A stretch of DNA of 64,000 bases. Source: Paenibacillus crassostreae. GTDB taxonomy: Bacteria; Bacillota; Bacilli; Paenibacillales; Paenibacillaceae. Both the position numbers and the translations under genes were made by a program. Below the pieces are notes generated by a model, which was given only the letters and a program-made list of their open reading frames with translations, had not been told where the DNA came from and did not search any database. Shown piece by piece: positions 8,165-18,148 of the stretch (positions are counted from its first letter, which is position 1; each line of letters starts with the position of its first letter). The stretch spans positions 1,798,001 through 1,862,000 of the forward strand of contig NZ_CP017770.1 of the NCBI RefSeq assembly GCF_001857945.1, in the 5' to 3' direction.

Positions 8165-8328
8165 GCTTTTGTGCGGTTTTGATGAGTTTTTGGTAATATT
8201 TAAGTAGGAAAGCGTAAAAGGATATATAAATAATTTGAAAACAAAGAAATATATCTCCCCGACTCTTGAAACTATTCTATTTCCACTAGTTTTTTTTCAA
8301 TTCCGATCACTTCTAAGCCACCATCAAG
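8165..8328. other. Non-coding stretch downstream of hsdR
   Basis: No coding region, clear promoter or terminator is visible. It would be the left end of the younger element if the boundary at about 8150 is real. Confidence 0.35.
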
Positions 8329-11300
8329 TTAATGATATTTTTGCTTTGTTTCAGCAATCCACTCTGGAAGTTTAGTAGTTAGCATCATATTATGCTTTAA
8401 CTTATTCCCTGCTGATTTATCAGTTGCTTTATTGAAATCCACACTTCTAATGAGATCATGAATATAAGGAACAACACTAGGTTGTGCAGTAGAATAAGCA
8501 AGTACTGACTTTTCAAGCGTAGCGCTATCTAGTCCCCACTCCACCGCAAAATCATTCACCGCATTTTGTAGCTTACTCAATTTCCAAAGTTCGAATGCTT
8601 CATCAAAATTCAAACTGTTTGATAAGTTGCCAGGTACAAGCTCAGTATCTACAAATTCCTTCAATAACTGTGCTTGCTCATGTTCCCCCATATTACTCAA
8701 CTCTTGAATTTGTTCGTAAATAATACGGAGCGTTTCTTTATCTACTGTTTGCACACCATTTGGTGAAGTCACTTTTAAACCGATTAAACTAAGAATATGG
8801 TTTGCGTCTATGACTTGTGTCCCTGCTAACTTTGTTTTTCCAACAAGTGCATTAACGGGTGTGGGCAGCGATGGAGTGCCGGGTTGCCACGTTAAGTTTC
8901 TATACGCACCGAGATATTGCAACCACGTATGCTCGTCAATCCCAAAAGAACCGTCATTCCACTTATACTCATAATATTGTTGAACCAAATTAAACTGTTC
9001 GGCGGCATCCTCAAAAGCAAGTATAAATGCTTCTTTTGCCACTTCATCATCTTTTATTGTCTGCCAGTCTGTAGGGTTAGGTAGAGTAGGTAGCAATTCG
9101 GCAACTTTGATCTCTAGCTTTTGTACCGCGGTTACATAGGTATCAACAATTGCCTTACTGCTCTTTCCACCACTACTATATAACCTCAAAGCTTCATTAA
9201 CAATTTCTTCGGTAATCCGTGGATATTGGAAGTTAATAATCGTTCCAAACTCTTTAGTAAAGCCAAATATACGGTTTGTTCGTGAATAGGCTTGAATCAA
9301 ACCTTGAAGTTCAAGAGAGCGGTCTACATAAAGCGTATTAAGCCACTTAGAATCATAGCCTGTCAATAGTTGATCTGCCACAATCACAAGATCTATGTTC
9401 TTAGTGTTACGCCCACTACCACCCCTCGTGGCACGTTCCACAACATCTTCAAAGTAAGCATCCTCACCATGTTTTTTATCACCAGCGACAAATTCAATGC
9501 CCGTAAATACAGCATAGTCCTTAAACATAGCTCTTACAATCTTAGGGTCAAGTGGCGTAGTGTCATTTTCATTCCCAAAACTAAAGGTCATAGCGATATT
9601 TAATGTTTCCCCACGCTCCGTCAGCTGCTTCTTAAATTCATCATAATAAGCCATCACTCGATTTTTATAAGCGACGGTCAAAATCGCATTAAATTTCCCA
9701 TCTTGTGATTGTGATTCCCAGTTATTCAGAATTTCTTCAACTACACGTGGAATATGTGTTTCATCTTGATAGATTAGTAATTTGTTTTTCTTCGCTTGTT
9801 TTTCAACGTCAACTTCTGAAAATGCTTGAACTTGACGTTCAATATCTCTTTCAAGTTTCTCTGGGTGTTCTTCTTTCATTTTCTCGATAAGCTGTTCTCT
9901 CAAATCTTCGTAACTCTTAAACTCTCCCGTATTGATATAGTCAACGTGAAAGCCTAGTACGTTTTTATCTGCAATCGCTTGTTCTATCGTATACTCATGT
10001 AAATTAGGCCCGAATAGCTTTTCGGTCGTATTAATGACTTCACTTTTTTCGTTGATCATTCCTTTGATCAAGTTTTCATCAAATAAAGGCGTACCCGTAA
10101 AACCGTAAAAGAGTCCATTTTTCTTGAAGTATTGCTTAATGCTCCCCATCATTTGTCCCATTGTTGTACGATGTGCTTCATCAATAATAAAGACAAATTT
10201 CTTATCCGCCAAACTAGCATCGTGAGCTTCTTCTAGTTCCTTCACTACATTATTTAGTTTGAATGTTGTTGTCACCACAATACCGTTTTTAGCTGATTTA
10301 AGTATTTTTTTTAACTGATAGGTGCGTTGTGTATCATCAACGGAAACCGACTCATAAGCTGCATATGCTTTGAAGTTCTCGCTCGTCCGATTGTCTAGTT
10401 CACGCCGATCAACAAGAAAGATGACTTTATCAAATCCTGCTCTAGTCGATAAAAACAAAGCAGTTTTGAAGCTAGTAATCGTCTTTCCTGAACCAGTCGT
10501 GTGCCATACAAATCCGCCATGAGGTAATTTTTCATCGTTGTCCCAACCAAATGCTGCACCTTCAACCGCTTGCAGGGCATGGACTTGATAAGGACGCATA
10601 AGCATATGTCGTCTGTTTTCTTCCTCGCGTGCTTCATCAATAACCAAATAATCGCCTACTATCTGATGCGCCATAGGAATCATCAGAAATTGTCCAATTA
10701 CTTTTTCCCAATCGTTTACAACATTATTTTTCTTATCCGCCCAATGGAAGACAAAACTAGGGTTAAAGTCTTCATACGTTTTTGGTGTAGCGAAATAACG
10801 AGTAGCGATTTCAGAAGTAATGACCATCATCTGTGAAAACGCCATGAAGTTATTATTGTATTCACCGCCACGATAGTAACGCATAAACTGTCCAAATGCT
10901 TCATCTAGCGTTTTATCTGTCCGTTTTTGCTCGATATTGATAAGCGGCAAGCCGTTTATCAGTAAGACTATATCAAAACGGTTACCGTTAGGTGTCTGTA
11001 CCTCTCTAGCAATTCGATAACTAGAGTCTCCACCACGTACTTCTGCTTTTTTGAAAATCGTCAAGGTGATTTGTTTTCTCGTAATTATTGGATTGTCGTC
11101 ACGATAAATGCCGTCGATCTTGCCTTTCGATTCTTCAATGGCTAGTATCTTCGCTGCTTCATAACTGTTGCTGATTTGCTGAACTTTAGCCATCACTTGG
11201 CTGAACTCGCTATCCGTCAATTCCACACCTTCAAGCTGATCAGCATTAATACGATTGAGTTCACTACGCCAATGATTAACCAGGTCAACGACGGTTACTT

Positions 11301-11412
11301 TTTGCTTGTTGCCATTTAGAAAGTCAGGCGCTTCCCATTTATATCTTTGCAGCTCTTTGATAAAATTTTCTTGAAACGTTTTCTCTGACGCATTTTTTGG
11401 TGTATCACTCAC
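8329..11412 (-). CDS. hsdR: Type I restriction enzyme, R subunit
   Basis: A 1027-aa motor and nuclease subunit. The N-terminal nuclease domain shows D147 (RFDIVLLING) and E161-x-K163 (NIEQKRTDK) of the PD-(D/E)xK type. The SF2 translocase carries Walker A TTGSGKT at 305-311 and DEAH at 411-414, followed by the second RecA-like domain and a helical C-terminus. Length and order match HsdR. With HsdM and HsdS it would translocate and cut DNA lacking the host methylation. It is the third gene of hsdM-hsdS-hsdR, 16 bases after hsdS, and is intact. Confidence 0.96.
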   Translation of the reverse strand: MSDTPKNASEKTFQENFIKELQRYKWEAPDFLNGNKQKVTVVDLVNHWRSELNRINADQLEGVELTDSEFSQVMAKVQQISNSYEAAKILAIEESKGKIDGIYRDDNPIITRKQITLTIFKKAEVRGGDSSYRIAREVQTPNGNRFDIVLLINGLPLINIEQKRTDKTLDEAFGQFMRYYRGGEYNNNFMAFSQMMVITSEIATRYFATPKTYEDFNPSFVFHWADKKNNVVNDWEKVIGQFLMIPMAHQIVGDYLVIDEAREEENRRHMLMRPYQVHALQAVEGAAFGWDNDEKLPHGGFVWHTTGSGKTITSFKTALFLSTRAGFDKVIFLVDRRELDNRTSENFKAYAAYESVSVDDTQRTYQLKKILKSAKNGIVVTTTFKLNNVVKELEEAHDASLADKKFVFIIDEAHRTTMGQMMGSIKQYFKKNGLFYGFTGTPLFDENLIKGMINEKSEVINTTEKLFGPNLHEYTIEQAIADKNVLGFHVDYINTGEFKSYEDLREQLIEKMKEEHPEKLERDIERQVQAFSEVDVEKQAKKNKLLIYQDETHIPRVVEEILNNWESQSQDGKFNAILTVAYKNRVMAYYDEFKKQLTERGETLNIAMTFSFGNENDTTPLDPKIVRAMFKDYAVFTGIEFVAGDKKHGEDAYFEDVVERATRGGSGRNTKNIDLVIVADQLLTGYDSKWLNTLYVDRSLELQGLIQAYSRTNRIFGFTKEFGTIINFQYPRITEEIVNEALRLYSSGGKSSKAIVDTYVTAVQKLEIKVAELLPTLPNPTDWQTIKDDEVAKEAFILAFEDAAEQFNLVQQYYEYKWNDGSFGIDEHTWLQYLGAYRNLTWQPGTPSLPTPVNALVGKTKLAGTQVIDANHILSLIGLKVTSPNGVQTVDKETLRIIYEQIQELSNMGEHEQAQLLKEFVDTELVPGNLSNSLNFDEAFELWKLSKLQNAVNDFAVEWGLDSATLEKSVLAYSTAQPSVVPYIHDLIRSVDFNKATDKSAGNKLKHNMMLTTKLPEWIAETKQKYH

Positions 11413-11428
11413 AGGTTATTCCCCCCTT

Positions 11429-12643
11429 CTATACATACATCTCATTTAGATATGCTTTTTTTAGATTTTGTAGTTTTTCCAACTTACGCTGATGAAGGGT
11501 GATGAGGGTGTCGAGGTTTGCAAAAAAGTCACCTATTTTCTTCTGTTCTTCTCCATCTGGTAGCATAACCTCTTGATCTTTTACTAAATTAGAATTCAAG
11601 TTAACTTGACTACCAGGTTGTCCGTATTGTTGCCATTGCGGGCGGAACATCTCCAACCACTGGAACATAAACTCGCGGTCAAATTTTGGATTTTGAAATA
11701 TTAAGAATCCATCGTGCACACCAGTCTTAACATAATTCACAACGGGTTTTCCAACCGTTGCGGCAATACTCAACAATAGATGCGGTTCTGTTAATACACG
11801 GGTTTTTTCTTGCCCAGCTTTTGATATACGTTGTTCAAGATAACGAATACGTCCTTCTTGCTCGGTTACATCCGAAATTCGTAACCATCCAACATCAGAT
11901 TTATCATCAAACCATTTCGGGTCTTGAATTGGTCGAGGACTTGCGCCACGTACAATATCAGCAACCTCCCCCAACTCACGCTGTTCCCAAGCTCCAGTAA
12001 ACCCCGCAAATCTCCGTTTTGGTTCACTCTCACCTTCAGCGGGAAACATTTCAGAAAGATAAGCAGCTTTTAAGGCTTTCGTCTTTTCTAACTTACGCTG
12101 ATGAAGGGTGATGAGGTGGTCGAGACTTCGGAATAATGATCCGATTTTCACTTGTTCCTCACCATAAATAGGTACTTTAATTTCAAGTTCTGCTAAGTCA
12201 TTTGAGTTGATGGCAGGATAACTTGTCCCCGTACTTCTATCTAGAACAGCCTTAACGAATAACTCTTCTTGAACACGACTAAGCAAGAAATAACTATCAA
12301 TACTTGGTCGCATTTGTGCGTAACCGGTTGAGAAAACATAGTTATCATAAGGCAGGTCATATAAATAGTTGTTCTTTTGATAAGGACGAACTGTTTGATA
12401 AAAGACATCTCCACGTTGTGCTAACCGTTGAGCTCGAGATGGTGCAGATTCTTTTGATTCAGTACGATGAGTAATCAAATCAGTACCTACAACGGATTCC
12501 AAATCAACGTATTCAAACTTGTCTGGCAACATTGATTTAGGATTAAATTCAGCAAGCTCCCCCAGCTTACGCTGTTCCCAATCGTGGCTGTTTAGAAATT
12601 CCTGAAATCGTCTTTTTGGTACTAAATCTGTTTGTCCCGTCAT
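11429..12643 (-). CDS. hsdS: Type I restriction-modification specificity subunit
   Basis: A 404-aa HsdS with two target-recognition domains (about residues 15-165 and 215-370), each followed by a conserved helical spacer ending in LITLHQRKLEK. The two halves share short near-identical DNA repeats: a 26-base identity at 11481-11506 and 12090-12115, and 13 bases at 11978-11990 and 12569-12581. It reads a two-part DNA target and guides HsdM and HsdR. The ATG overlaps the hsdM stop by four bases (ATGA), indicating coupled translation. No second silent hsdS or recombinase is adjacent. Confidence 0.95.
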   Translation of the reverse strand: MTGQTDLVPKRRFQEFLNSHDWEQRKLGELAEFNPKSMLPDKFEYVDLESVVGTDLITHRTESKESAPSRAQRLAQRGDVFYQTVRPYQKNNYLYDLPYDNYVFSTGYAQMRPSIDSYFLLSRVQEELFVKAVLDRSTGTSYPAINSNDLAELEIKVPIYGEEQVKIGSLFRSLDHLITLHQRKLEKTKALKAAYLSEMFPAEGESEPKRRFAGFTGAWEQRELGEVADIVRGASPRPIQDPKWFDDKSDVGWLRISDVTEQEGRIRYLEQRISKAGQEKTRVLTEPHLLLSIAATVGKPVVNYVKTGVHDGFLIFQNPKFDREFMFQWLEMFRPQWQQYGQPGSQVNLNSNLVKDQEVMLPDGEEQKKIGDFFANLDTLITLHQRKLEKLQNLKKAYLNEMYV

Positions 12644-15204
12644 GATCTCACCACCAATTCACTCTTCAATGCTACAAACGCTGCTTCCAAGTCACGACTT
12701 TCCTCGTCGAGCACTGACAATGTCTCAACATAACGATCATGCAACAACTGTAGCGTGTTCAGCTCTGCATTTAGCGGTAACTCCGCCAAACCGACGATGG
12801 TTTCCACTGTGTTGCCGAACCATTTTTCATACATTAATATATCAATTTCTTCATTTGTTAATGTCAGAATACGCTCTTGTGCAGCTTCTTTAAGTGCTTT
12901 TTCATCTGCTTTTACTGCTTTGCTAAGTGTTGATTTATCTGTAAATAACTCTTCAACATTTTTCAGAAGTTTATATTCAACCGTTCCTTTGCTTGCTTTC
13001 TTTAATTCCGCCTTGACCGACTTATTTTCAAAAGCCTCGCCAGCTTCATTTAAGATTCCACCTAAAGCATCGGCTTCATCGCTATCTTCAACTTTCGCAG
13101 CCTCTACTAAGTCCGAAAGTTCATTTTCAATTCCTAGAATACGCATTTTCTTTTTTTCGATTCTTTCTAACTCATCACTGTACAAACGTTTTGCTATCAA
13201 CTCATTCGGTACGATAATACCAACCCAACCATCTTGCTCTTCACGTTTTTTATCGCCTGATCCTTTCGTCACCATATTAGGCTCACGAGTTCGTCCTGCC
13301 GTATAGAAATCACTCAATGCGATAATTTCTGTATCATGGACCAATGAATTTTTCCAAATCTCCGCCACAATCTGATAACCGTTATAAACATCAATATATT
13401 TAAACTCCGCCAAAAACGTCTTGATTTCAACAAGCATGTCATCCATTAACTGATTCAAATTGCTATTGTTGTCTACGACTCGTAAAATGTCCCAATACTT
13501 ATAAACATATGATTTTGCTTTACTTTCGATTTCTTTCGATTTTGCAACAATGCGAGCGTCACTTAATATTTCCTTAGATATTTCCTCAACTGGTTTCAAA
13601 AGTTCAACATAACCATTACGAATTCCCTTCAAAGACTGATCTAATATATCTGGCACTGTAGACTGCAAAACCTTCAAGTCTTCAATATTCTGTTGAGGAA
13701 TCCCACCAAGTAAATGTGCATCCACATCTTGGGGAATTTCTTCGTCTATTGCTTCAACATAGCGAGGAATGTTCATGTTATATTGATTTTCGAGAATATC
13801 TTTACGTTTCGCCAAACAGCTATAACCCTTTTCTTCTCTACGCTCAACATATGTATCCACAATTTTTGCAATGTCTTTTTCTTGTAGAACATTCTGTTTG
13901 CCGACTTTAATAAAACTGCGAGAGGCATCAATAATCAAGACAGGCTCATCTATTTTACGACTCTTCTTCAATATCATCACGGCTACTGGAATACCTGTAT
14001 TGGTGAATAGGCTACTCGGCAAGCCAATGATACTATCAATGCGGTTTTTCTCTAACAGCCTTTCACGAATCTCTCCCTCAGCCCCACCTCGGAATAATAC
14101 TCCATGAGGCAAGACAATCGCCATCGTACCATTTTGACCTAAGTGAAATAATCCATGTAAAAGGAATGCGAAATCCCCTTTTGAATCTGGTGGCAATGCC
14201 CCGGCAATTTCAAAACGAGGGTCACTGATTTTTAACCCTGCTTTGTTCCAACCTTTTACGGAATAAGGTGGATTCATAACTACTGCATCAAACTGTACAC
14301 CTTCATTCGGACGTTCTGGGTCTTCGGGCCAATCATGCGAAAGCGTGTCCCCATTTTTAATCGTCATTTTTTCTGGACGGACACCATGAAGTAATAAATT
14401 CATACGAGTCAAGTTATAGGTAGCTGTATTCTTTTCTTGCCCGTAATAGCTCAAATCCTTTTGGACTTCTTTACCTAAATGCTTCTTAACCGTCAAAAGT
14501 AGCGAACCAGAACCAACAGTGGGGTCATAGATTGTCTTAACATCAGACATTTTTGCTACAATTTGTGCCATGACTTCACTAACTTGATGGGGCGTGTAGA
14601 ACTCCCCTGCCTTTTTCCCTGATTCCATTGCAAACTGACCGATAAGATACTCATACGCATCTCCTAATACATCGCCTTTTTGCAATGCTACCATGTTCAA
14701 GTCTGCAAACAGCAAAATTAGAGACTTAATGTTTTTACTACGCTCGTTTAGATTGCTACCTAAAGCCGTATCCGTTAAATCAAGTGTCGAACTTGAAAAC
14801 AATCCTTTGAAGTCATTAGAATCACTAGATACAGCAATTGTGCGCTCGAAATTATTCAAGCTATCTGTTACTTTTTGAACTTCGAAATTTCCTGAATTAA
14901 TGTCTTTTAACCACGATTGGTAGAGATATTCAGGAGCAACATAATAACCAAGTGCCATTTGAAGCATTCTATCTAGTTCTTCACCGTATTCTACTTTTGC
15001 CTTTACATATTCCTCTACTAATTCAGATTCAGTTATTTGCCCTAAACCGCTGCTTATTTTGAATTCTTCCAACGTTTTATCACTCAAAAACTTATAGAAC
15101 ATCAAACCAAGCATGTAATCTTTATAACGGCTGGCATCCATTGAGCCACGTAATTCATTTGCTCCGTCCCATAATCTACGTTTAATTTCTTCTGATGTAA
15201 TCAC
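12640..15204 (-). CDS. hsdM: Type I restriction-modification, N6-adenine methyltransferase subunit (extended)
   Basis: An 854-aa methyltransferase. The HsdM N-terminal helical domain covers about residues 5-160, the SAM-binding motif is DPTVGSGS at 227-234 and the catalytic motif is NPPY at 311-314. Typical HsdM proteins are about 500-550 aa; here about 300 additional residues follow, rich in charged helices and probably coiled coil. Translation starts at a GTG preceded by GGAGG, and this codon overlaps the stop of a transposase fragment. First gene of the hsdM-hsdS-hsdR operon. Intact. Confidence 0.94.
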   Translation of the reverse strand: MITSEEIKRRLWDGANELRGSMDASRYKDYMLGLMFYKFLSDKTLEEFKISSGLGQITESELVEEYVKAKVEYGEELDRMLQMALGYYVAPEYLYQSWLKDINSGNFEVQKVTDSLNNFERTIAVSSDSNDFKGLFSSSTLDLTDTALGSNLNERSKNIKSLILLFADLNMVALQKGDVLGDAYEYLIGQFAMESGKKAGEFYTPHQVSEVMAQIVAKMSDVKTIYDPTVGSGSLLLTVKKHLGKEVQKDLSYYGQEKNTATYNLTRMNLLLHGVRPEKMTIKNGDTLSHDWPEDPERPNEGVQFDAVVMNPPYSVKGWNKAGLKISDPRFEIAGALPPDSKGDFAFLLHGLFHLGQNGTMAIVLPHGVLFRGGAEGEIRERLLEKNRIDSIIGLPSSLFTNTGIPVAVMILKKSRKIDEPVLIIDASRSFIKVGKQNVLQEKDIAKIVDTYVERREEKGYSCLAKRKDILENQYNMNIPRYVEAIDEEIPQDVDAHLLGGIPQQNIEDLKVLQSTVPDILDQSLKGIRNGYVELLKPVEEISKEILSDARIVAKSKEIESKAKSYVYKYWDILRVVDNNSNLNQLMDDMLVEIKTFLAEFKYIDVYNGYQIVAEIWKNSLVHDTEIIALSDFYTAGRTREPNMVTKGSGDKKREEQDGWVGIIVPNELIAKRLYSDELERIEKKKMRILGIENELSDLVEAAKVEDSDEADALGGILNEAGEAFENKSVKAELKKASKGTVEYKLLKNVEELFTDKSTLSKAVKADEKALKEAAQERILTLTNEEIDILMYEKWFGNTVETIVGLAELPLNAELNTLQLLHDRYVETLSVLDEESRDLEAAFVALKSELVVRS

Positions 15205-15434
15205 TATGTAACCTCCATTGATTTCTTTATTTTTTCAGCTTGAATATAGAGCGCTCGCTCGCCCATGATCTCGGATTGCTTGTAAATCGGAACTAAATCA
15301 TAACCAGCATCCGCAAGCACATGAGAAACGGCCAGGTCTGTATGTCTTTCGGCTAGTCCTTTAAGTAAGGGAAAGAAAGCTACGCTGTAAGGATATATTG
15401 GCTTTTGCAGTCCTCTTGAAAGGCTTGTTGAACT
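15204..15434 (-). pseudogene. Transposase fragment (DDE type)
   Basis: Minus-strand frame containing HTDLAVSHVLADAGYDLVPI followed by YKQ. The A-D-A-G-Y-D-x-x-P-I-Y motif is the conserved block around the second catalytic aspartate of IS4/IS1182-like transposases. No start codon and no first or third catalytic region are seen, and the frame ends in a stop that overlaps the hsdM start codon. It is the relic of an insertion sequence at the edge of the restriction operon and may have supplied part of the hsdM leader. Bases 15435-15593 upstream hold nothing else I can name. Confidence 0.65.
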
Positions 15435-15593
15435 AATAGTTCTTGCGATTGCTGAAAGACTTGGGATTTTTAAAGTTTTTGAATTAGCCGTGTATTCGAA
15501 GCTTCGCTTGAAATTCGATCCGAACCGGTGAAGCGATCATCTCAGGTGCTTCTTCATAAATCATATCTTAAAAACGTTTAATATTCCGATTTA

Positions 15594-16199
15594 TTATTTT
15601 TCATCCTCGAATGTATAGGCCTGCAACACAGCTTGTCTAATCGAATTCCTGATCGGTTCTGGCCAGATCACTGTATTCGTATGCTCAACAACAAGATCAT
15701 CATCATGAAAAGCTATAAAGTGAAAAGGAATGGCTTGCTGTTCGGAGAACGCCGCTGCATTGTACCTCTGTACTTCATCCTCCAGTTCAAATATAAAAGG
15801 CAACCGTAATGGATCATCTTCCCGATCATAGATCAAAAAGTTAAAAACAAACTGAAAAACAGCGGCAGCTTCGACCTCAAGCCCCCATTTTGAGTTGCGA
15901 ATTGATTCCAGTTCAATGTCCTCATCAAGAGAACAAAACAATTCAAGTTCACCATCACGATTTGTCTGATGGAGTAATTGCCCGCCAGCTAAAAAATAAG
16001 CGAATAGTTGGAAATTACCTAGTCTGTTAATGATGCTTAAATCTCCAATGTTCTTTATTGGATCGACATCTATATTCACCATTCTTTGTGGCAAGTTTAA
16101 TACATCAAACAATTCCGTTTCTATCCAGGGCATCATACAAAGGCCTATACAAAATAGTCTTTTAGACTTATTCCACAAACATGCAAAAATAACCTTCAT
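15594..16199 (-). CDS. Unrecognised protein, 201 aa
   Basis: I do not recognise this family. The protein is acidic, with a short hydrophobic start (CLWNKSKRLFCIGLCMMPW) and alternating beta and helical patterns. The true start could be a later ATG near MMPWIETELF, which would remove the odd Cys-rich beginning. It is the last gene of a three-gene minus-strand group, 76 bases after the zinc-ribbon gene, so it probably shares its message. No catalytic motif stands out. Confidence 0.5.
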   Translation of the reverse strand: MKVIFACLWNKSKRLFCIGLCMMPWIETELFDVLNLPQRMVNIDVDPIKNIGDLSIINRLGNFQLFAYFLAGGQLLHQTNRDGELELFCSLDEDIELESIRNSKWGLEVEAAAVFQFVFNFLIYDREDDPLRLPFIFELEDEVQRYNAAAFSEQQAIPFHFIAFHDDDLVVEHTNTVIWPEPIRNSIRQAVLQAYTFEDEK

Positions 16200-16275
16200 T
16201 CGACATCATTTACCACCATTGTACACTATGTTCCTGTCGATTATTTGTCAGCAGGTACATGTTAGTGTATCCACT

Positions 16276-17196
16276 TCACTCTGCCCACCCCGGAACCTCA
16301 ACCTCAAACTCCCTACACGTACGCTTTATTTTTTTCTTGTAAGGAAAACACCAATCCCTACGCTCATAGATTACCACTTGTCGTTCTTCCTCATTTCCCT
16401 CGTAATATTGAAGCTCTGCCTCCAATTCTTGCGGCGTAAAGATACCGTGTTCGCCATTTCCCTTACAGGAATAACAATAGAACCAACCGTTAATATACGT
16501 GTCCGCATCAACCTCTAATATATCCCCACAATAAGCTTCACATTTATAAGATTCCACGATTGACAATTCTACTCCGCGCTTGTCACAAAACGGCTTCAGA
16601 ATTTCAAATGCCTCTTGGGCCATCTCCTCATTATCGAATACATAGTTCAATCTATCTCGCCAGGGATACTGATGATTCTTGATTACATAGAGGATAAACT
16701 CTTCATAGCCGTCTAAATACAAATCTGTGCAAATCCGATTGTATATTTCTTCTTGCTGTTCATCTGAAACTCTATAATCCTCTATACTTCCGTCCACCCA
16801 ATATAGCACCTTTCTATTTGGCCGCCATGCAAAAATACACCTCTGAAGCTCTCTCAGCTTCAGTGTGTATTGATAGATTTCCCAAGCATATGGGCCATCG
16901 TCTCCTTCTGCACGAATAAAGTCATCATGTTCTCCAATCAACTCGTCCATTTCTTCCAGAAGCTCGTCAACAACATCCTCTAAGTTTCCGACAGTATTAC
17001 ATAGCGTTTGTTCCCATGTATCCAGAAGCTCAGTATATGCATGTCGTAGGATCAGATAACTATCCTCGTATGGATGAGGTTCGATATCGTGCTTGTCCTG
17101 GTACTCCTCCATACAATCTTCTGAACAATACTCTGTTCCTCTAGCATCAATGATATACTTCTCATCCATTTCTTTTCCACAATGAGTACAAGTCAT
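16276..17196 (-). CDS. Unrecognised protein with terminal zinc-ribbon motifs, 306 aa
   Basis: The N-terminus has CTHC (3-6) and, after a short loop, CSEDC (24-28), a treble-clef or zinc-ribbon arrangement. A second Cys group, CEAYCGD and FYCYSCKGNGEHG, lies near residue 220-250. Between them the protein is acidic and helical. Such metal-binding ends are common in nucleic-acid-binding or adaptor proteins of mobile elements, but no enzyme family is evident. The ATG lies one base after the stop of the preceding gene, so the two are cotranslated. Confidence 0.6.
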   Translation of the reverse strand: MTCTHCGKEMDEKYIIDARGTEYCSEDCMEEYQDKHDIEPHPYEDSYLILRHAYTELLDTWEQTLCNTVGNLEDVVDELLEEMDELIGEHDDFIRAEGDDGPYAWEIYQYTLKLRELQRCIFAWRPNRKVLYWVDGSIEDYRVSDEQQEEIYNRICTDLYLDGYEEFILYVIKNHQYPWRDRLNYVFDNEEMAQEAFEILKPFCDKRGVELSIVESYKCEAYCGDILEVDADTYINGWFYCYSCKGNGEHGIFTPQELEAELQYYEGNEEERQVVIYERRDWCFPYKKKIKRTCREFEVEVPGWAE

Positions 17197-17197
17197 C

Positions 17198-17857
17198 TTA
17201 TTTCCTCCCCCTCAACTCATCATCTATTAACATCGGCGAACGTCCAAGCAATGTCAGTCGCCATTCCAAGAAATCTACATCTCCAACCTCTAATCTGTAC
17301 TTCTCTTCGATAACATTCATTGCGTTGATATAGGCTTCTCGTGAAACCCATAAATCAGATGGTTGCCTTGGAACCGAGCCGAATAGTAGCACTAAGAACT
17401 CTTTATAAGCTAGGCTAATCCGCTCAGCTGCGGAATCGCCGAAAATGGCTTGAACGATTTCCTTAATGGCTGATTTTGCATTCTTTCGCTGTCCGAGCGT
17501 CGAATAGGTTCCTTCGAAAGTATCCGCATGAACAGGAACAAATGTCATTAATTTTTGGTGAAATTGCCCGATTATTGTGTCGCGATAACAGAACGTAATG
17601 ACTCTTTCCCGATGATCTACGATAATCTCAATATTACTCTTGCAATATCGGCCGTTCAGAATAGCAACCAGCACCTGTTTAGAACGTTGTTTACGCAAGC
17701 GTATATTTGACATCCAGTGCTTCTCGCCAGATGGAAGTTGCCAAAATTGATTAATCCTGTCCCAACGTTTATCGCTATCTGGGATAGATTTCAAATAGGC
17801 ATGGGGATTTTGAACTTCCTCATTTGCCAACACTATCAATTTGTTATTTACATCCAT
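17198..17857 (-). CDS. Unrecognised protein, 219 aa
   Basis: First gene of the three-gene group 17857-15594. I chose the ATG at 17857 (MDVNNKLIV) because an AGGAG precedes it by eight bases; an ATG six codons earlier (17875) lacks a ribosome-binding site. The protein has basic patches (RLRKQRSKQ) and mixed alpha/beta character but no motif I can name. The opposite-strand replication/recombination module starts about 290 bases away, so the two blocks are divergent. Confidence 0.55.
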   Translation of the reverse strand: MDVNNKLIVLANEEVQNPHAYLKSIPDSDKRWDRINQFWQLPSGEKHWMSNIRLRKQRSKQVLVAILNGRYCKSNIEIIVDHRERVITFCYRDTIIGQFHQKLMTFVPVHADTFEGTYSTLGQRKNAKSAIKEIVQAIFGDSAAERISLAYKEFLVLLFGSVPRQPSDLWVSREAYINAMNVIEEKYRLEVGDVDFLEWRLTLLGRSPMLIDDELRGRK

Positions 17858-18037
17858 GTCCATTTCTCCTATCATTTAATTTCGCTGTTGATCTCTTGAG
17901 GAGTCTGTTGTTTTCATTCCCACTCACCCACAATATACACACGCATCTCGTAGAACTCTTATTAAGTGGGACTAAAGTTTTATAATCTTCGTATATCGTA
18001 AAAATACAAATCTATATTATTACCTTGATACAGACCT

Positions 18038-18086
18038 AAAAGCATATAAACCGAACAGTGATAACTCGTTCAGTTTATATGCTTTT
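18038..18086 (+). promoter_or_regulatory. Long inverted repeat in the divergent control region
   Basis: AAAAGCATATAAAC (18038-18051) pairs perfectly with GTTTATATGCTTTT (18073-18086), and GAAC/GTTC extend the stem inward with one mismatch. It lies in the 290-base gap between the divergent blocks and 60 bases before the DUF932 start, followed by T-rich sequence. It may terminate or attenuate transcription of the recombination module, or act as a regulator site. Confidence 0.5.
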
Positions 18087-18148
18087 CTATTTAAAACACG
18101 CCGTTCACGGCTGTTTATTAAATTCCAACTAAAGAGGAGATGGTTAAC

